NCBI GenBank assembly: GCA_031400455.1
Contig: JANNPX010000029.1
Coordinates: forward strand, 1-64,000
Direction of reading: 5' to 3'
Length of the DNA stretch: 64,000 nucleotides
Origin: JANXYW01 sp031400455
GTDB lineage: Bacteria > Chloroflexota > Dehalococcoidia > DSTF01 > JACRBR01
Below, one piece after another: positions 50,678-61,893 of this stretch. The notes beneath the pieces were generated by a model that was not told where the DNA came from, made no database searches, and saw only the letters and a list, made by a program, of their open reading frames with translations. Every line of letters starts with the position of its first letter. Positions within the stretch are counted from its first letter, which is position 1. Position numbers and translations under genes: made by a program.

Positions 50678-51233
50678 CGATGACCCTCCGCAGTGACTGC
50701 AGCGCCCGCGTCTGTGTGACTTTCACGGCTCCCTCACTCTTATCCATAACGGCGGCGGTTTCAGCGACGTTAAGCCCGTGCACGAATCGGAGCAGGATGA
50801 CGTCGCGGTATTCGTCCTTGAGTTGGCCGAGGGCGTGAGAGACGTCGCGCATGTCATCGCCGGGTGCGATCGCATCGCGCGCGCTCAGGGTCTGCGCGAC
50901 GCGCTCATCCGTGAGCGAGTGGGCGGGACGGCTGGCCCGGCGTTTCATATGATCGGCGATTTCGTTACGCGCGATGCGGAAGAGCCATGCGCTCACAGGC
51001 AGTCCTCGATACCGAAACGAGTCGATCCCTTTGACTGCTTCCGTGAAGACCGTCGAGGCGAGATCATCGGCGTCGGCACGGTCACCGATCCGAAGAAGTG
51101 CGAAGTGAAAGATCCGCTCGTGTTGCTCATCGAACAACTGCTGCCAGGCTGTTTGGTCACGCGCGGCCAAAGCAGTGGCCAGGTCCTCCTCGTTCTCGTA
51201 CGGACGAGCGGCCGAGATGGCGGGATCCCCCAT
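50670..51233 (-). CDS. ECF-type RNA polymerase sigma factor
   Basis: The 187-aa product has region 2 (LFDEQHERIFHFALLRIGDRADADDLASTVFTEA) and region 4 (LGQLKDEYRDVILLRFVHGLNVAETAAVMDKSEGAVKVTQTRALQSLRR). It differs from the ECF at 30480. The overlapping downstream gene encodes its likely membrane regulator. An internal GAPGDDMRD-like linker is normal for the group. Confidence 0.9.
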   Translation of the reverse strand: MGDPAISAARPYENEEDLATALAARDQTAWQQLFDEQHERIFHFALLRIGDRADADDLASTVFTEAVKGIDSFRYRGLPVSAWLFRIARNEIADHMKRRASRPAHSLTDERVAQTLSARDAIAPGDDMRDVSHALGQLKDEYRDVILLRFVHGLNVAETAAVMDKSEGAVKVTQTRALQSLRRVIDG

Positions 51234-51301
51234 CAGCGTGTGTTCTGTATCAGGCGAGCCATCCTAGAGACGATATCCGGACAAGGGGGGTCTAGGTTAC
51301 A

Positions 51302-51420
51302 GCCGAATGGCGCTATTTTTCGGGTTCTGACTGTTATTGCCGCGTAGACGTTTGCTCACTCGGAGCGCTCCCGCGTCCCCATTGTCGGAGGTCGGCCTGA
51401 CGGTATGGGCCGAATGGCGC
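51302..51420. repeat. Paired 12-bp direct repeat in a divergent promoter region
   Basis: GCCGAATGGCGC occurs at 51302-51313 and 51409-51420 in the 237-bp gap between the ECF sigma gene and the flavin monooxygenase gene. A 107-bp period and position between divergent genes suggest binding sites for a shared regulator. No firm promoter is called. Confidence 0.4.
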
Positions 51421-51470
51421 ATACTCTACTCGACCGGCAGATCCATCGCCGCCAGCGGGAGTCATAAGAG

Positions 51471-53135
<1,665 letters not shown>

Positions 53136-53159
53136 CGCGAGTTGCCCAAACGACCTGAG

Positions 53160-53996
53160 CTAGCTCATGGGCGTGCCGCCGGTGACGTTCAGTGTCTGCC
53201 CGGTAATCCACGCGGCATCGTTTGACGCGAAGAACGCCACGGCCCCGGCGATATCCGCCGGCGTGCCCTGACGCCCCAGCGCGATCGTCTGCACGACCGC
53301 CTTCTTCAGGGCGCCGGCATCGGCGTGGAAGCGCGCTGCCATGTGGTCGAACGTGCCGTCCATCATGTCCGTATCGACGGAACCCGGTGCGATGCAGTTC
53401 ACCGTGATCTGATGCGGCGCCGCTTCGAGTGCGAGCATCTGGGTGAGGCCGACGACGCCCCATTTCGTTGCGCAATAGGCGCCATACTGCGGGTACGCCG
53501 TTCGCCCCGCCGCTGACGAGATGTTGATGATTCGGCCACCGCGTCCGGCTTCGACCATCTTGCGCATCGCGCGGCTGGTAAGCAGAAACACGCCGTTGAG
53601 GTTCACGTCGACCACCTCGTACCATTCGCGGTCGTCGATCTCCCAGAGATTCTTCTCGCCGCAGTAGGCAAGCCCGGCGTTGTTCACGACGATGTCGATG
53701 CGGCCGAACTTCGCCATCGTTTCGGCGACGACGCGATCGACATCCGCGGCGTTCGTCAGGTCGGCATCGATGCCGATCGCGGCGCCGCTGGCGGCCTCGA
53801 TCTCGGTGGCGACCGATCCGGCGCCGCGCCAGCCGATCGCTTTCTCGTCGTCCGGGTACTGTTCTGGTGCGCGCGGCGACCCAAGCGCGACGACGCGAGC
53901 CCCTTGAGCGGCAAGTGCCAGCGAGATACCGCGGCCGATTCCGCGATAGCGTGCTGCGCCGCTGACGATCGCGACCTTGCCTTGGAGTGACGACAT
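53160..53996 (-). CDS. Short-chain dehydrogenase/reductase
   Basis: The 278-aa classical SDR has the nucleotide-binding SGAARYRGIGRG (12-23), NNAG (105-108) and catalytic Ser160/161, Tyr174 and Lys178 (YCATK). A slightly long insert lies at about 40-58. It is an NAD(P)-dependent alcohol or ketone oxidoreductase; the substrate is unknown. AAAGGAGC upstream supports ATG 53996. It is the last of four closely spaced minus-strand genes (MFS, cofD, CDF, SDR). Confidence 0.9.
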   Translation of the reverse strand: MSSLQGKVAIVSGAARYRGIGRGISLALAAQGARVVALGSPRAPEQYPDDEKAIGWRGAGSVATEIEAASGAAIGIDADLTNAADVDRVVAETMAKFGRIDIVVNNAGLAYCGEKNLWEIDDREWYEVVDVNLNGVFLLTSRAMRKMVEAGRGGRIINISSAAGRTAYPQYGAYCATKWGVVGLTQMLALEAAPHQITVNCIAPGSVDTDMMDGTFDHMAARFHADAGALKKAVVQTIALGRQGTPADIAGAVAFFASNDAAWITGQTLNVTGGTPMS

Positions 53997-54024
53997 TGAG
54001 GGCTCCTTTGTTCGTACGTACGAG

Positions 54025-54990
54025 TTAGTGCGAGTGCAGGTGAAGGCCGGTGTCGGCGGGCGGGACGATGACCCCGCCGCGCTCCATGATGCCGGGCTCA
54101 TCCGGATCAACGTGGATGCTGATCGTGGCGCCGGGCACGCTTGATTGCAGGTCCGCTTCGAAGTGCTCGACCAACAAGTGCGCTTCGCTCACGGAGAGCG
54201 CCGGGTCTACGAGTACGTGCACGTCAATGTAGGTCTCGCGTCCAGACTTGCGAGTGCGCAGTGCGTGGTAGCCGCGCATGCCGTGCGCTTCATGCGACAG
54301 GCATTCCTCGATGAGCCGGACCGTCGCTTCCGGTAGCGCAGAGTCAGTGAGTTCGCGTAGCGCGTTGCGCACGATGGCCGCTGCTGTCCAGGTGAGGAAC
54401 GCCGCCAGCAGCAGCGCGACGATCGGGTCGAAGATGTGCTTGCCGGTGATGCCGACGAGCACCAGTCCGGCGCCGATGGCGACGGCCTGCACGACGTTCG
54501 TCATCAGGTGCCGGGCGTCGGCGGCGATAGCGACCGAGCCGCTGATGCGTGCGGCGCGGCGCGAATAGGCGGCGACGCCGAGGTTCACGACGGCAGTGAT
54601 GCCAATGGCAATGAGCGACGGCACGACGACGATCTCGACGTCGTCCGCCAACGCGCGCCGAATCGCTGCGAAGGCGATGAACACGGCGCCGGCTGCGATC
54701 AGCCCCGCCTGCGAGATGGCGGCGAGGCTCTCCGCCTTCCCGTGGCCGTATGGGTGCTCCTCGTCGGCTGGCTGGAGCGCCATCCGCACGGTGATGAACG
54801 CGAGCGCCGACGCCAGCAGATCCTCCGCGCTGTCGACGCCGTCACCGAGCAGCGCGATCGAGCCGAACGCTAGGCCGAACCCGACCTTCAGCGCCATCAG
54901 CACGGCGTTCGATGCGAGCGACAGCATCGCGGCGCGGCTTGCGATGTCTGCCGGGATGATGCGGCGTTGGGTGGCGGCAGTGGTGGGCAT
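54025..54990 (-). CDS. Cation diffusion facilitator transporter
   Basis: A proton-coupled exporter of divalent metals such as zinc, cobalt or manganese. The 321-aa product has six membrane helices. The CDF signature GSIALLGDGVDSAEDLLAS is at about residues 43-61, HPYGHGKAESLAA follows, and the second metal-site helix is at about 160 (ADARHLMTNVVQ). The C-terminal cytoplasmic domain (about 220-310) ends in a His-rich LHLHSH tail. It lies 26 bp downstream of cofD. Confidence 0.92.
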   Translation of the reverse strand: MPTTAATQRRIIPADIASRAAMLSLASNAVLMALKVGFGLAFGSIALLGDGVDSAEDLLASALAFITVRMALQPADEEHPYGHGKAESLAAISQAGLIAAGAVFIAFAAIRRALADDVEIVVVPSLIAIGITAVVNLGVAAYSRRAARISGSVAIAADARHLMTNVVQAVAIGAGLVLVGITGKHIFDPIVALLLAAFLTWTAAAIVRNALRELTDSALPEATVRLIEECLSHEAHGMRGYHALRTRKSGRETYIDVHVLVDPALSVSEAHLLVEHFEADLQSSVPGATISIHVDPDEPGIMERGGVIVPPADTGLHLHSH

Positions 54991-55016
54991 CGCGCTCAGG
55001 ATACGGCGGCAGCGGC

Positions 55017-55949
<933 letters not shown>

Positions 55950-55968
55950 GCGCGCCGCGGGGGGATCG

Positions 55969-57252
55969 TCATGAGACCGCGGCTCGCTCGCGGACGGGCT
56001 CCGGGCGGCGTGGGAACGGACGGTCGTGCTTGTCGATCTCCTCTTGCTCATTCGCCTCGGCGCGGCTCCAGAGGGCGAGCGCGGCGAACCCGAACACCGC
56101 GGTGAGTATTCCGAACATGAGGAAGACCGCGCGCAGGCCCCAAACATCGGCGACGATGCCGCCCAGCGGCTGGACGCCGGCGAAGATGATGTTCGCGACG
56201 ACGGCTTGCACGGAAAGAATCGTCGCGCGGCGCTCGCTGGGGATGCGCTTGTTGATGTACGTCGCGAGCAGCGGGTTTTGCATGCCGGCCGACACACCCA
56301 TGCCGAGGAACGCGACGAAGATCCACGAGCGGTCGATGCCGGCGAGCGCGAAGCTGCACAGCATCAGCAGCACCGGCATCGCGAAGAATGCGCTGCGCTG
56401 GCCGACGCGCGTCAGGAACTGATGCGCCAGCAGCGCGGAGACGATGCCCGCGCCGCGCACCGGCGCTTGCCACAGTCCCAGGTCGCCGGTCGTGACGCCG
56501 TGATCGCTGAGGAAGGGCTGCTGGAACACCATCGGCCCGAAGGCGGCCGCGGAGATCACACCGCTGTACAGGATGATGTACCGCAGCGAGGGCAGCTTCC
56601 ACGCGTCGTGGATGCCGGAGAAGAGTGTCTGGAAGTAGCGCTCGTGCGTCTCCTCCTGCTCGTGCCTTGGCTCGTGCATCGAGAACGCGATGGGCGTGGC
56701 GATCGCCGCGATCACGGCGCTCACGATGATCACGGAGGAGTAGTCGGTGAGCTCCGCCAGTGGCGCGCCCAGCAGGATCGCGCACAGCGCTGCGCCGGAT
56801 CGTAGCGCCCAGAGGCGGCTATTGATGCGCTGGAAGTCCTCCTCGCGGTCGACTTGCTTGAGGCTGTCGTAGAGCAGCGCGGTGTCGGAGCCCGATTGGA
56901 ACGTGAGCGCGAGCCCCCACGCGGTGTAGGAGAGCAGGATGATGGCGTAGTTGTCCGCGATGGCGAAGATGAACAGCGCCAGGGCGAAGAGCGAGCTTCC
57001 GAGCATCAGCGACCAGCGGCGCCCGAAGCGGTCGGCGACGGCGCCCGTCGGCACCTCGGCGAACACCATCAGCAGGAAGAACGGCGTATCCAGCACCGTG
57101 ATCTGGGTGAGCGAGAGCCCGCGCTTCACCTGCAGGTACACGACCCAGATGGGCAGCCAGAGCTGGAACTCCATCAGGAAGCGGTAGACGTACGACTTCC
57201 AGACGTTGGATTCGTACCCCATGTCGTCGCGGATGCGGGCGAGCAGATCCAT
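55969..57252 (-). CDS. Major facilitator superfamily transporter
   Basis: The 427-aa product has about 12 membrane helices. The MFS loop motif is visible as GAVADRFGRRWSLMLG (about residues 70-85). The substrate is unknown; it may export a metabolite or drug. It heads the likely operon MFS-cofD-CDF-SDR, with intergenic gaps of 19, 26 and 28 bp. Confidence 0.88.
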   Translation of the reverse strand: MDLLARIRDDMGYESNVWKSYVYRFLMEFQLWLPIWVVYLQVKRGLSLTQITVLDTPFFLLMVFAEVPTGAVADRFGRRWSLMLGSSLFALALFIFAIADNYAIILLSYTAWGLALTFQSGSDTALLYDSLKQVDREEDFQRINSRLWALRSGAALCAILLGAPLAELTDYSSVIIVSAVIAAIATPIAFSMHEPRHEQEETHERYFQTLFSGIHDAWKLPSLRYIILYSGVISAAAFGPMVFQQPFLSDHGVTTGDLGLWQAPVRGAGIVSALLAHQFLTRVGQRSAFFAMPVLLMLCSFALAGIDRSWIFVAFLGMGVSAGMQNPLLATYINKRIPSERRATILSVQAVVANIIFAGVQPLGGIVADVWGLRAVFLMFGILTAVFGFAALALWSRAEANEQEEIDKHDRPFPRRPEPVRERAAVS

Positions 57253-57292
57253 ACGGGCGAGTATATCGAGGCGTATGGCGGGGCTGATAGCG

Positions 57293-57320
57293 CATGAGGG
57301 GCTCCGCGGAGCCCCTCATG
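57293..57320 (-). terminator. Perfect 28-bp palindrome between Yip1 and MFS genes
   Basis: CATGAGGGGCTCCG (57293-57306) is followed by its exact reverse complement (57307-57320). It lies just downstream of the Yip1 gene on the minus strand. No T-run is present, so termination or an operator role are both possible. Confidence 0.5.
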
Positions 57321-57342
57321 TCAATATCGGTGCGTGCTGGTG

Positions 57343-57948
57343 CTAGCGCGGAGCGAAGATGAACACGCCCGGCGCGTACGTGTTCGTTGTGCCGACGAAG
57401 AGCTGGAGCACAATCGCAAAGACGGCGAATCCAGCGGCGTTCGCGATGAGCACCTTCGCGGGCGGCGCGTCAGTAGCGGACTGGAGCGCGATCTGCGTCG
57501 TGCCGAACGTCAGACCCAGAGCGGCCAGGCCGATGCCGTAGTCGAGACCGGGGATGAACATCGCGACCATCAACGCCAGCGGCGCCGTAGCGAACCCCAT
57601 CACGCGTACCAGCTCGTTGACATCGGCGCGCGCGCGAAATATCTGCGTCAGCATGACGTAGGTGACGCCCATCCAGCCGATCGCCCACACGATGATGGCG
57701 AGGATGCTTCCGAGGATGGCGGACTTGAGCAGGAAGTCGCCGGTGTCCGGTGCGTAGTCCTGCATCAGGTACCACAGCCAACCGCCGATTCCGGCAAGAA
57801 ACGTGGCTACCACGACTACCACGATCGCGGGGATCGTGCTGTTCTTGTCGCCTTTTACCTCATCGAATACGGTCGTATCGAGCATCGCGAGGCGGCGGAG
57901 CCTCTGCATCAGCGAGTTGACATCCATGCCCCCGGCTTTTTCCATCAT
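57343..57948 (-). CDS. Yip1-family membrane protein
   Basis: The 201-aa product has a short N-terminal helical part and five membrane segments from about residue 40. The layout and spacing (VFDEVKGDKNSTIPAIVVVVVATF..., FGTTQIALQS) match the Yip1/DUF1282-like family. Function is unknown in bacteria. GGAGGTG eight bases before ATG 57948 decides the start. Confidence 0.78.
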   Translation of the reverse strand: MMEKAGGMDVNSLMQRLRRLAMLDTTVFDEVKGDKNSTIPAIVVVVVATFLAGIGGWLWYLMQDYAPDTGDFLLKSAILGSILAIIVWAIGWMGVTYVMLTQIFRARADVNELVRVMGFATAPLALMVAMFIPGLDYGIGLAALGLTFGTTQIALQSATDAPPAKVLIANAAGFAVFAIVLQLFVGTTNTYAPGVFIFAPR

Positions 57949-58082
57949 GGTCCTGCACCTCCTTGTGACGGCCGTGTCCCGGCCGGACAACGCTGATCCT
58001 CCAAACGATCAAACGCCTACCTAATACAACACTTCTACTACACTTCGGGATCCTTGTCTAGTACTGGGCCGGGGGACCGGGC

Positions 58083-58118
58083 GTTGGAGGCTGGAGTTTG
58101 GGGGTTGGAGATTGGGGT
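58083..58118. repeat. TTGGAG-type degenerate repeat
   Basis: Tandem variants of TTGGAG (GTTGGAGGCTGGAG, then GGGTTGGAGATTGGGG) fill this stretch between rsmG and the Yip1 gene. The same unit follows ilvN at 3099-3114. It may be a dispersed low-complexity repeat of this genome. Confidence 0.45.
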
Positions 58119-58178
58119 CGGTTCGGCGGTGGGTTCGGATTCTCGGCCGGATGATGCGACTCCAGTCCGCCAGCGCGC

Positions 58179-58892
58179 TCACAGCGGCGATTTCGCCGGA
58201 ACGCCGGGGCGGCGCGGGTACTCTGCGGGCGTCTCGCGCTGCTTCACGACCGCGACGAGCGTTTGCGGCGGGCCGGGGATGGCGAGCGGCGCCGTGAACA
58301 CCTTCCCGCCCAGCACGGACAGTGCGCGAGCCGACGCGGCGATCTCGGCGTCCGCCCGTGAGCCCTTGGGCGTGACGACGCGGCCGCCGACGCGGGCGAA
58401 CGGCAGCGTTAGTTCGAGCAGCACGGGCAGCGGCGCGACGGCGCGGGCCACCACCAGGTCGAAGCGTCCGCGGAGGCTCGGGTCGTGGCCGAGGGTCTCG
58501 GCGCGTCCGCAGAGGACGGGCGTATCGGCGAGCGGGAGCGTTTCGACCAGGGCACGGAGGAAGTCCGCCTTCTTCGCCGTCGCCTCCAGCAGCGAGAGCC
58601 GGATACCGGGCCAAACGACCTTCCAGACCGCGCCCGGAAAGCCGGCGCCGGCGCCGACGTCAAGCACGCTCGAATCGGGGCGCAGCACCTCACGCTCGCG
58701 CAGCGCGGCACCGAGCGCGATCGCCTCCAATATGTGGCGGCGTTCCACGACTGCTGGAGTCGCGTCAGCTACGAGATTCATGCGATCCGACCATTCCGCG
58801 AGCAGCGACGTGTAGGCATCGAACTGGCGCAGTTGAGCATCGGTCAGGCGGACGCCGTAAGCGTCGGATCCGTGCAAAAGCGTGTCGCCCAT
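58179..58892 (-). CDS. rsmG: 16S rRNA m7G527 methyltransferase
   Basis: RsmG (GidB) N7-methylates G527 of 16S rRNA; loss gives low-level streptomycin resistance. The 237-aa product has NLVADATPAVVERRHILEAIAL, the SAM motif LDVGAGAGFPG (about residues 77-87), RAETLG and the C-terminal YPRRPGVPAKSPL tail typical of the family. In many bacteria rsmG is next to parA-parB near the origin, but here it is beside greA and a Yip1 gene. Confidence 0.93.
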   Translation of the reverse strand: MGDTLLHGSDAYGVRLTDAQLRQFDAYTSLLAEWSDRMNLVADATPAVVERRHILEAIALGAALREREVLRPDSSVLDVGAGAGFPGAVWKVVWPGIRLSLLEATAKKADFLRALVETLPLADTPVLCGRAETLGHDPSLRGRFDLVVARAVAPLPVLLELTLPFARVGGRVVTPKGSRADAEIAASARALSVLGGKVFTAPLAIPGPPQTLVAVVKQRETPAEYPRRPGVPAKSPL

Positions 58893-58914
58893 GGTCGGAT
58901 GATAGCAGCGGCGT

Positions 58915-58944
58915 TTGACGCCCCTTCAAGATCGCGCCTACAAT
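58915..58944 (+). promoter_or_regulatory. Promoter of the greA-like gene
   Basis: TTGACG at 58915-58920 and TACAAT at 58939-58944 are spaced by 18 bases, with a start site expected near 58951 and a ribosome site AGGAGGGG at about 58952-58959. It is divergent from rsmG. Confidence 0.75.
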
Positions 58945-58964
58945 CAGCAGCAGGAGGGGTCTTT

Positions 58965-59786
58965 ATGGTAGGTGAAGTCGCCGTCGACGCAGAGCCCGTA
59001 GAGTTGCAGGATCTCGCGCGTACATATCTCGCTGGGCTTAAGCCCGCAGCGCGAGAGGCAGCGCAGCCCGAAGTGCTCAAGTTCGTCCGGTGGGTTGGCC
59101 CGGAAAAAGACCTCTCGATTATGCGCGCCCATGAGGTGTCGCAGTACGCCGAGAACTTCCCTCCCTCTGTTTCTGATGCAGCCAAGCGCGCGGATTTTGT
59201 CCGTGCGTTTTTGAAGTGGTCGAAAGACAAGGGCATCACGCGCGAGAACCTCGGCACGCACCTGCGTGTGCGCAAGGCGTCGAAGTCCAGCTCCAACGCG
59301 CAGACGATGGAAGAGCAGCCGATCTACCTGACGCGCGACGGTCACGATGCGCTCGTCAAGGAGTTCGAGTCGCTGAAGGATCGCCGGCCCCTGATTCAGG
59401 CCGATTTGGCGCGCGCCATGGCCGACAAGGACTTCCGCGAGAACGCGCCGCTGGACGCCGCCCGCAACGAGCAGGGCCACCTGGAGGCGCGCATCAAGGA
59501 CATCGATGCGACGCTGCGCCGTGCCGTCGTGCTCGACCACGGAGCGGAGCATCCCGGCGACGCCTCGCAGATCGGCGACCTCGTGACGATCAAGGATCTG
59601 CGCACCGGCTCGGAGAAGGGCTACACGCTCGTCAACTCCGACGAAGTGCGCTCTGGCGCCGGCAAGATCTCCATCGCCTCACCAGTAGGCAAGGCTGTCT
59701 ACGGCCACCGCAGCGGCGAAGAAGTAGAAGTAGAAGCGCCGTCCGGCACGTTCCGCGTGCGGATCGAGTCGATCCAGTCGCCGTAG
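58965..59786 (+). CDS. greA: GreA transcription elongation factor with extra N-terminal helical domain
   Basis: GreA rescues backtracked RNA polymerase by stimulating transcript cleavage. GreA proper begins at about residue 115 of 273. Its coiled coil includes the acidic tip DFREN (Asp156, Glu159) and AARNEQGHLEARIKDID, then the FKBP-like domain (about 195-272). The first 105 residues are extra and resemble the core-binding (SAM-like) domain of tyrosine recombinases: LARTYLAGLKPAAREA, VLKFVRWVG and FVRAFLKWSKDKGITRENLG. The start has AGGAGGGG and a strong promoter, so the extension is real. A clear terminator follows. Confidence 0.9.
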   Translation: MVGEVAVDAEPVELQDLARTYLAGLKPAAREAAQPEVLKFVRWVGPEKDLSIMRAHEVSQYAENFPPSVSDAAKRADFVRAFLKWSKDKGITRENLGTHLRVRKASKSSSNAQTMEEQPIYLTRDGHDALVKEFESLKDRRPLIQADLARAMADKDFRENAPLDAARNEQGHLEARIKDIDATLRRAVVLDHGAEHPGDASQIGDLVTIKDLRTGSEKGYTLVNSDEVRSGAGKISIASPVGKAVYGHRSGEEVEVEAPSGTFRVRIESIQSP

Positions 59787-59816
59787 GTCAGACATAACGC
59801 TGCGAATCGATCGAAG

Positions 59817-59839
59817 CCGGCTCAACGAGCCGGTTTTTT
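59817..59839 (+). terminator. Intrinsic terminator of greA
   Basis: CCGGCTC (59817-59823) and GAGCCGG (59827-59833) form a 7-bp stem with an AAC loop, followed by six T residues. This is a textbook rho-independent terminator 31 bp after the greA stop. Confidence 0.93.
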
Positions 59840-59916
59840 CGTTGCGCGCACTTGTCCGGCGATGGGCAATCGCGCGTATCATCGCTCCAACGTTGTGTAA
59901 CGCAGAGGGGGGCATC

Positions 59917-60597
59917 ATGATTCGTCGTTCCATGTTCGCCGTGATCGTTCTGGCCGTCGGCGTCGTCGCCGGTGTCGGCATCTACCAGTTCCGTCAAGTC
60001 GACGCGGCACCGAGCCTGCCCGTCACCATCCAGGACGCGGATGTGGATGCCGATGGCCAGATCAGCATCCTCGACTTGGCAGGGGCCGCTCGCTATTACG
60101 GGCAAGCGGTGCCGAACGTCGCGCGGCCCGTCGCGGAGCAGAACCTCGACGCCAATGGCAACATCAAGGTGCATGAACAGGGGGTCGTAGTAGCGACGGT
60201 AAAGCGGATGTCACGAGTCATACCTGTCACCACGGCTTTCACCGTGACGTCGGCCGACAATCTCAATCCGGACTTGATCAGCGGGTGGATCGATGTGAGG
60301 GACTGCAAGTATCTCTATTGGTCGTTCGATGCAACATTGTTGGGATCGTTTGCAGGCAATACTGAGACTGTGGCTGTCTTGATGAGGGCGTCGCTGGATG
60401 GCACCACGACGATCTCGACTTCAATCGGAATGGCGAGTCACGGGTGGAATCCGGGTAGTACGCCGCCTAGGCACTCGTATCTCCCATCAAGCTTCGTCGG
60501 CAATGCTCCATACATTCAGCTGGCCGGCTACGTAGATGCCGATGGCGCGCCAGCACCAGTAGAGGTCGGCATAAGTCTGTTCTGCACGAGCGACTGA
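59917..60597 (+). CDS. Exported protein with dockerin/EF-hand-like repeat
   Basis: The 226-aa product has a signal peptide or anchor (about residues 7-25). A calcium-binding dockerin-like unit, ADVDADGQISILDLAGAARYY, sits at about 40-62, and a weaker second unit (QNLDANGNIKV) follows. Dockerin-type loops bind calcium and may mediate attachment. The C-terminal domain of about 130 residues is beta-rich with two cysteines and no recognised family. A GAGGGGGG ribosome site precedes ATG 59917. A possible promoter is TTGTCC/TATCAT at 59852-59882. Confidence 0.75.
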   Translation: MIRRSMFAVIVLAVGVVAGVGIYQFRQVDAAPSLPVTIQDADVDADGQISILDLAGAARYYGQAVPNVARPVAEQNLDANGNIKVHEQGVVVATVKRMSRVIPVTTAFTVTSADNLNPDLISGWIDVRDCKYLYWSFDATLLGSFAGNTETVAVLMRASLDGTTTISTSIGMASHGWNPGSTPPRHSYLPSSFVGNAPYIQLAGYVDADGAPAPVEVGISLFCTSD

Positions 60598-60622
60598 ATG
60601 CGCGGTGCCACGCCTCCACCGT

Positions 60623-61363
60623 CTATTGCGATGTTGTCTGCGCGTTGGCCAGCTCGCGGTGAACTTGGTCAACGAAAACCGTCACCAGTTCCGTGAGGTC
60701 GTTTCCGCGTCTCAGCCATGGCTCGTCAACGCTGCCCAATACCCTGAGCTGCAATTGCGCGACTCGCTCGAGAGACACCTGCGACTGGACTAGCAGGAAA
60801 TACAGACAGAACCGGAGCGCCCGTTCCTCGAAAAACCCTCCAAAGTGGAGGTAAGTCGTCTCTGGGTCCCAATGCATCAGCCACCGGAGCCCGCCACCAT
60901 TCGGGTGCGTGAATTTACTTAGTACGGCATATGTCTCGCGGGCCTTATCGCCGACTAGGCCACCGATTTCTTTGAACATCGTTTCGAAGTCTATTGGTGG
61001 TTTGGCATTCTCGTGTTCTGGGAGAATGCCGGCGAGCCATCGGCCGCATCTATCAGGCCGAGCCTCTACGTGACAAGTCGTAGCCCAGTCTTCGAGAGCG
61101 CCGCGGCAAAGAGAGAGACTCTGCACTGGATACCCCGTGAGCGCGTCTTCTCTGGCGCGCCAAAGAGAGTTAAAGGTCCGCACAAGCAGAAGCGACACCA
61201 AGAAGTTGAGCCCGCGGTCCTGCGCTCGGCCTGCGAGGGGCGACATTCCGTGGTTGAGATGAAGTAGTAAGTCGTCAAGCAGCGAGATTTCAGTGGGCAT
61301 CGCGGCTTCACTTTGCGATCTTATTTGCCGATCCAATGTCTCAACGTCGATTTGTCTCGCCAT
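60623..61363 (-). CDS. Hypothetical helical protein, DUF5677-like
   Basis: The 246-aa product is mostly alpha-helical. The segments SLLLVRTFNSLWRAREDALTG, SLCRGALEDWATTCHVEARPD, and ETYAVLSKFTHPNGGGLRWLM resemble DUF5677-type proteins, which pair an R..LE helix with a later Y..LS.F.HP motif. Some related HEPN-like proteins act in defence, but no catalytic motif can be asserted here. AAAGGACG upstream supports ATG 61363. The gene looks less GC-rich than its neighbours by eye. Confidence 0.65.
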   Translation of the reverse strand: MARQIDVETLDRQIRSQSEAAMPTEISLLDDLLLHLNHGMSPLAGRAQDRGLNFLVSLLLVRTFNSLWRAREDALTGYPVQSLSLCRGALEDWATTCHVEARPDRCGRWLAGILPEHENAKPPIDFETMFKEIGGLVGDKARETYAVLSKFTHPNGGGLRWLMHWDPETTYLHFGGFFEERALRFCLYFLLVQSQVSLERVAQLQLRVLGSVDEPWLRRGNDLTELVTVFVDQVHRELANAQTTSQ

Positions 61364-61893
61364 CGGCGGTCGTCCTTTCGGCGAACTAGTCGCGAGCCGC
61401 GGCAGCCACGTTCGGAAGCCAGAAGGATGTCGCGGCGTTCCAGAGCGCGGGAGTGCGGCTGTGCGTTTCAAGATACACATGCGACGCCGCTCAATGAGGT
61501 GATGTCCCACGTTGCGGCAGCTAAGGCAGAATTGAACTGCGACTACGCCGCGAAGGGCGGGCCGATCGGCGACGAGCCGACACGAACCGACGCGATAGCC
61601 AGACTGGCGAAGTTGCTGGCAATTCCCGCCCGCCTGTCTGCTTCCCTCACCTCATAGTGATCCGATGCGGCGCGCCGAGCGGATAGAGGTGTCGGCGAAT
61701 TCGACCGTCGCGGACAAAGGTCGAATCTGCCGGAGCCGGCTGTCATTCCGAAATACGGCCATGCGTCCCGCGCTTCGGGGGCCGAATGGGTGTATGAACG
61801 GCAACGGAACGGCGAGATGATGAGCGCGTCGAGGGCCACCGGAGCCCCCGGAAGATTAACCATGCACAACTGATTCGTTATGGAGGACCCTAC
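61364..61893. other. 530-bp gap with no gene recognised
   Basis: Short frames occur on both strands (for example 61543-61869 minus) but none has a ribosome site or family-like sequence. Apart from the ribosome site for the next gene near 61882, I see nothing definite. Confidence 0.4.

Noticed and set aside
58179..58892. rsmG as proof of an adjacent replication origin
   Set aside because: rsmG often neighbours parAB and the origin, but here no parA, parB, dnaA or DnaA-box cluster is seen, so only the parS site supports origin proximity.
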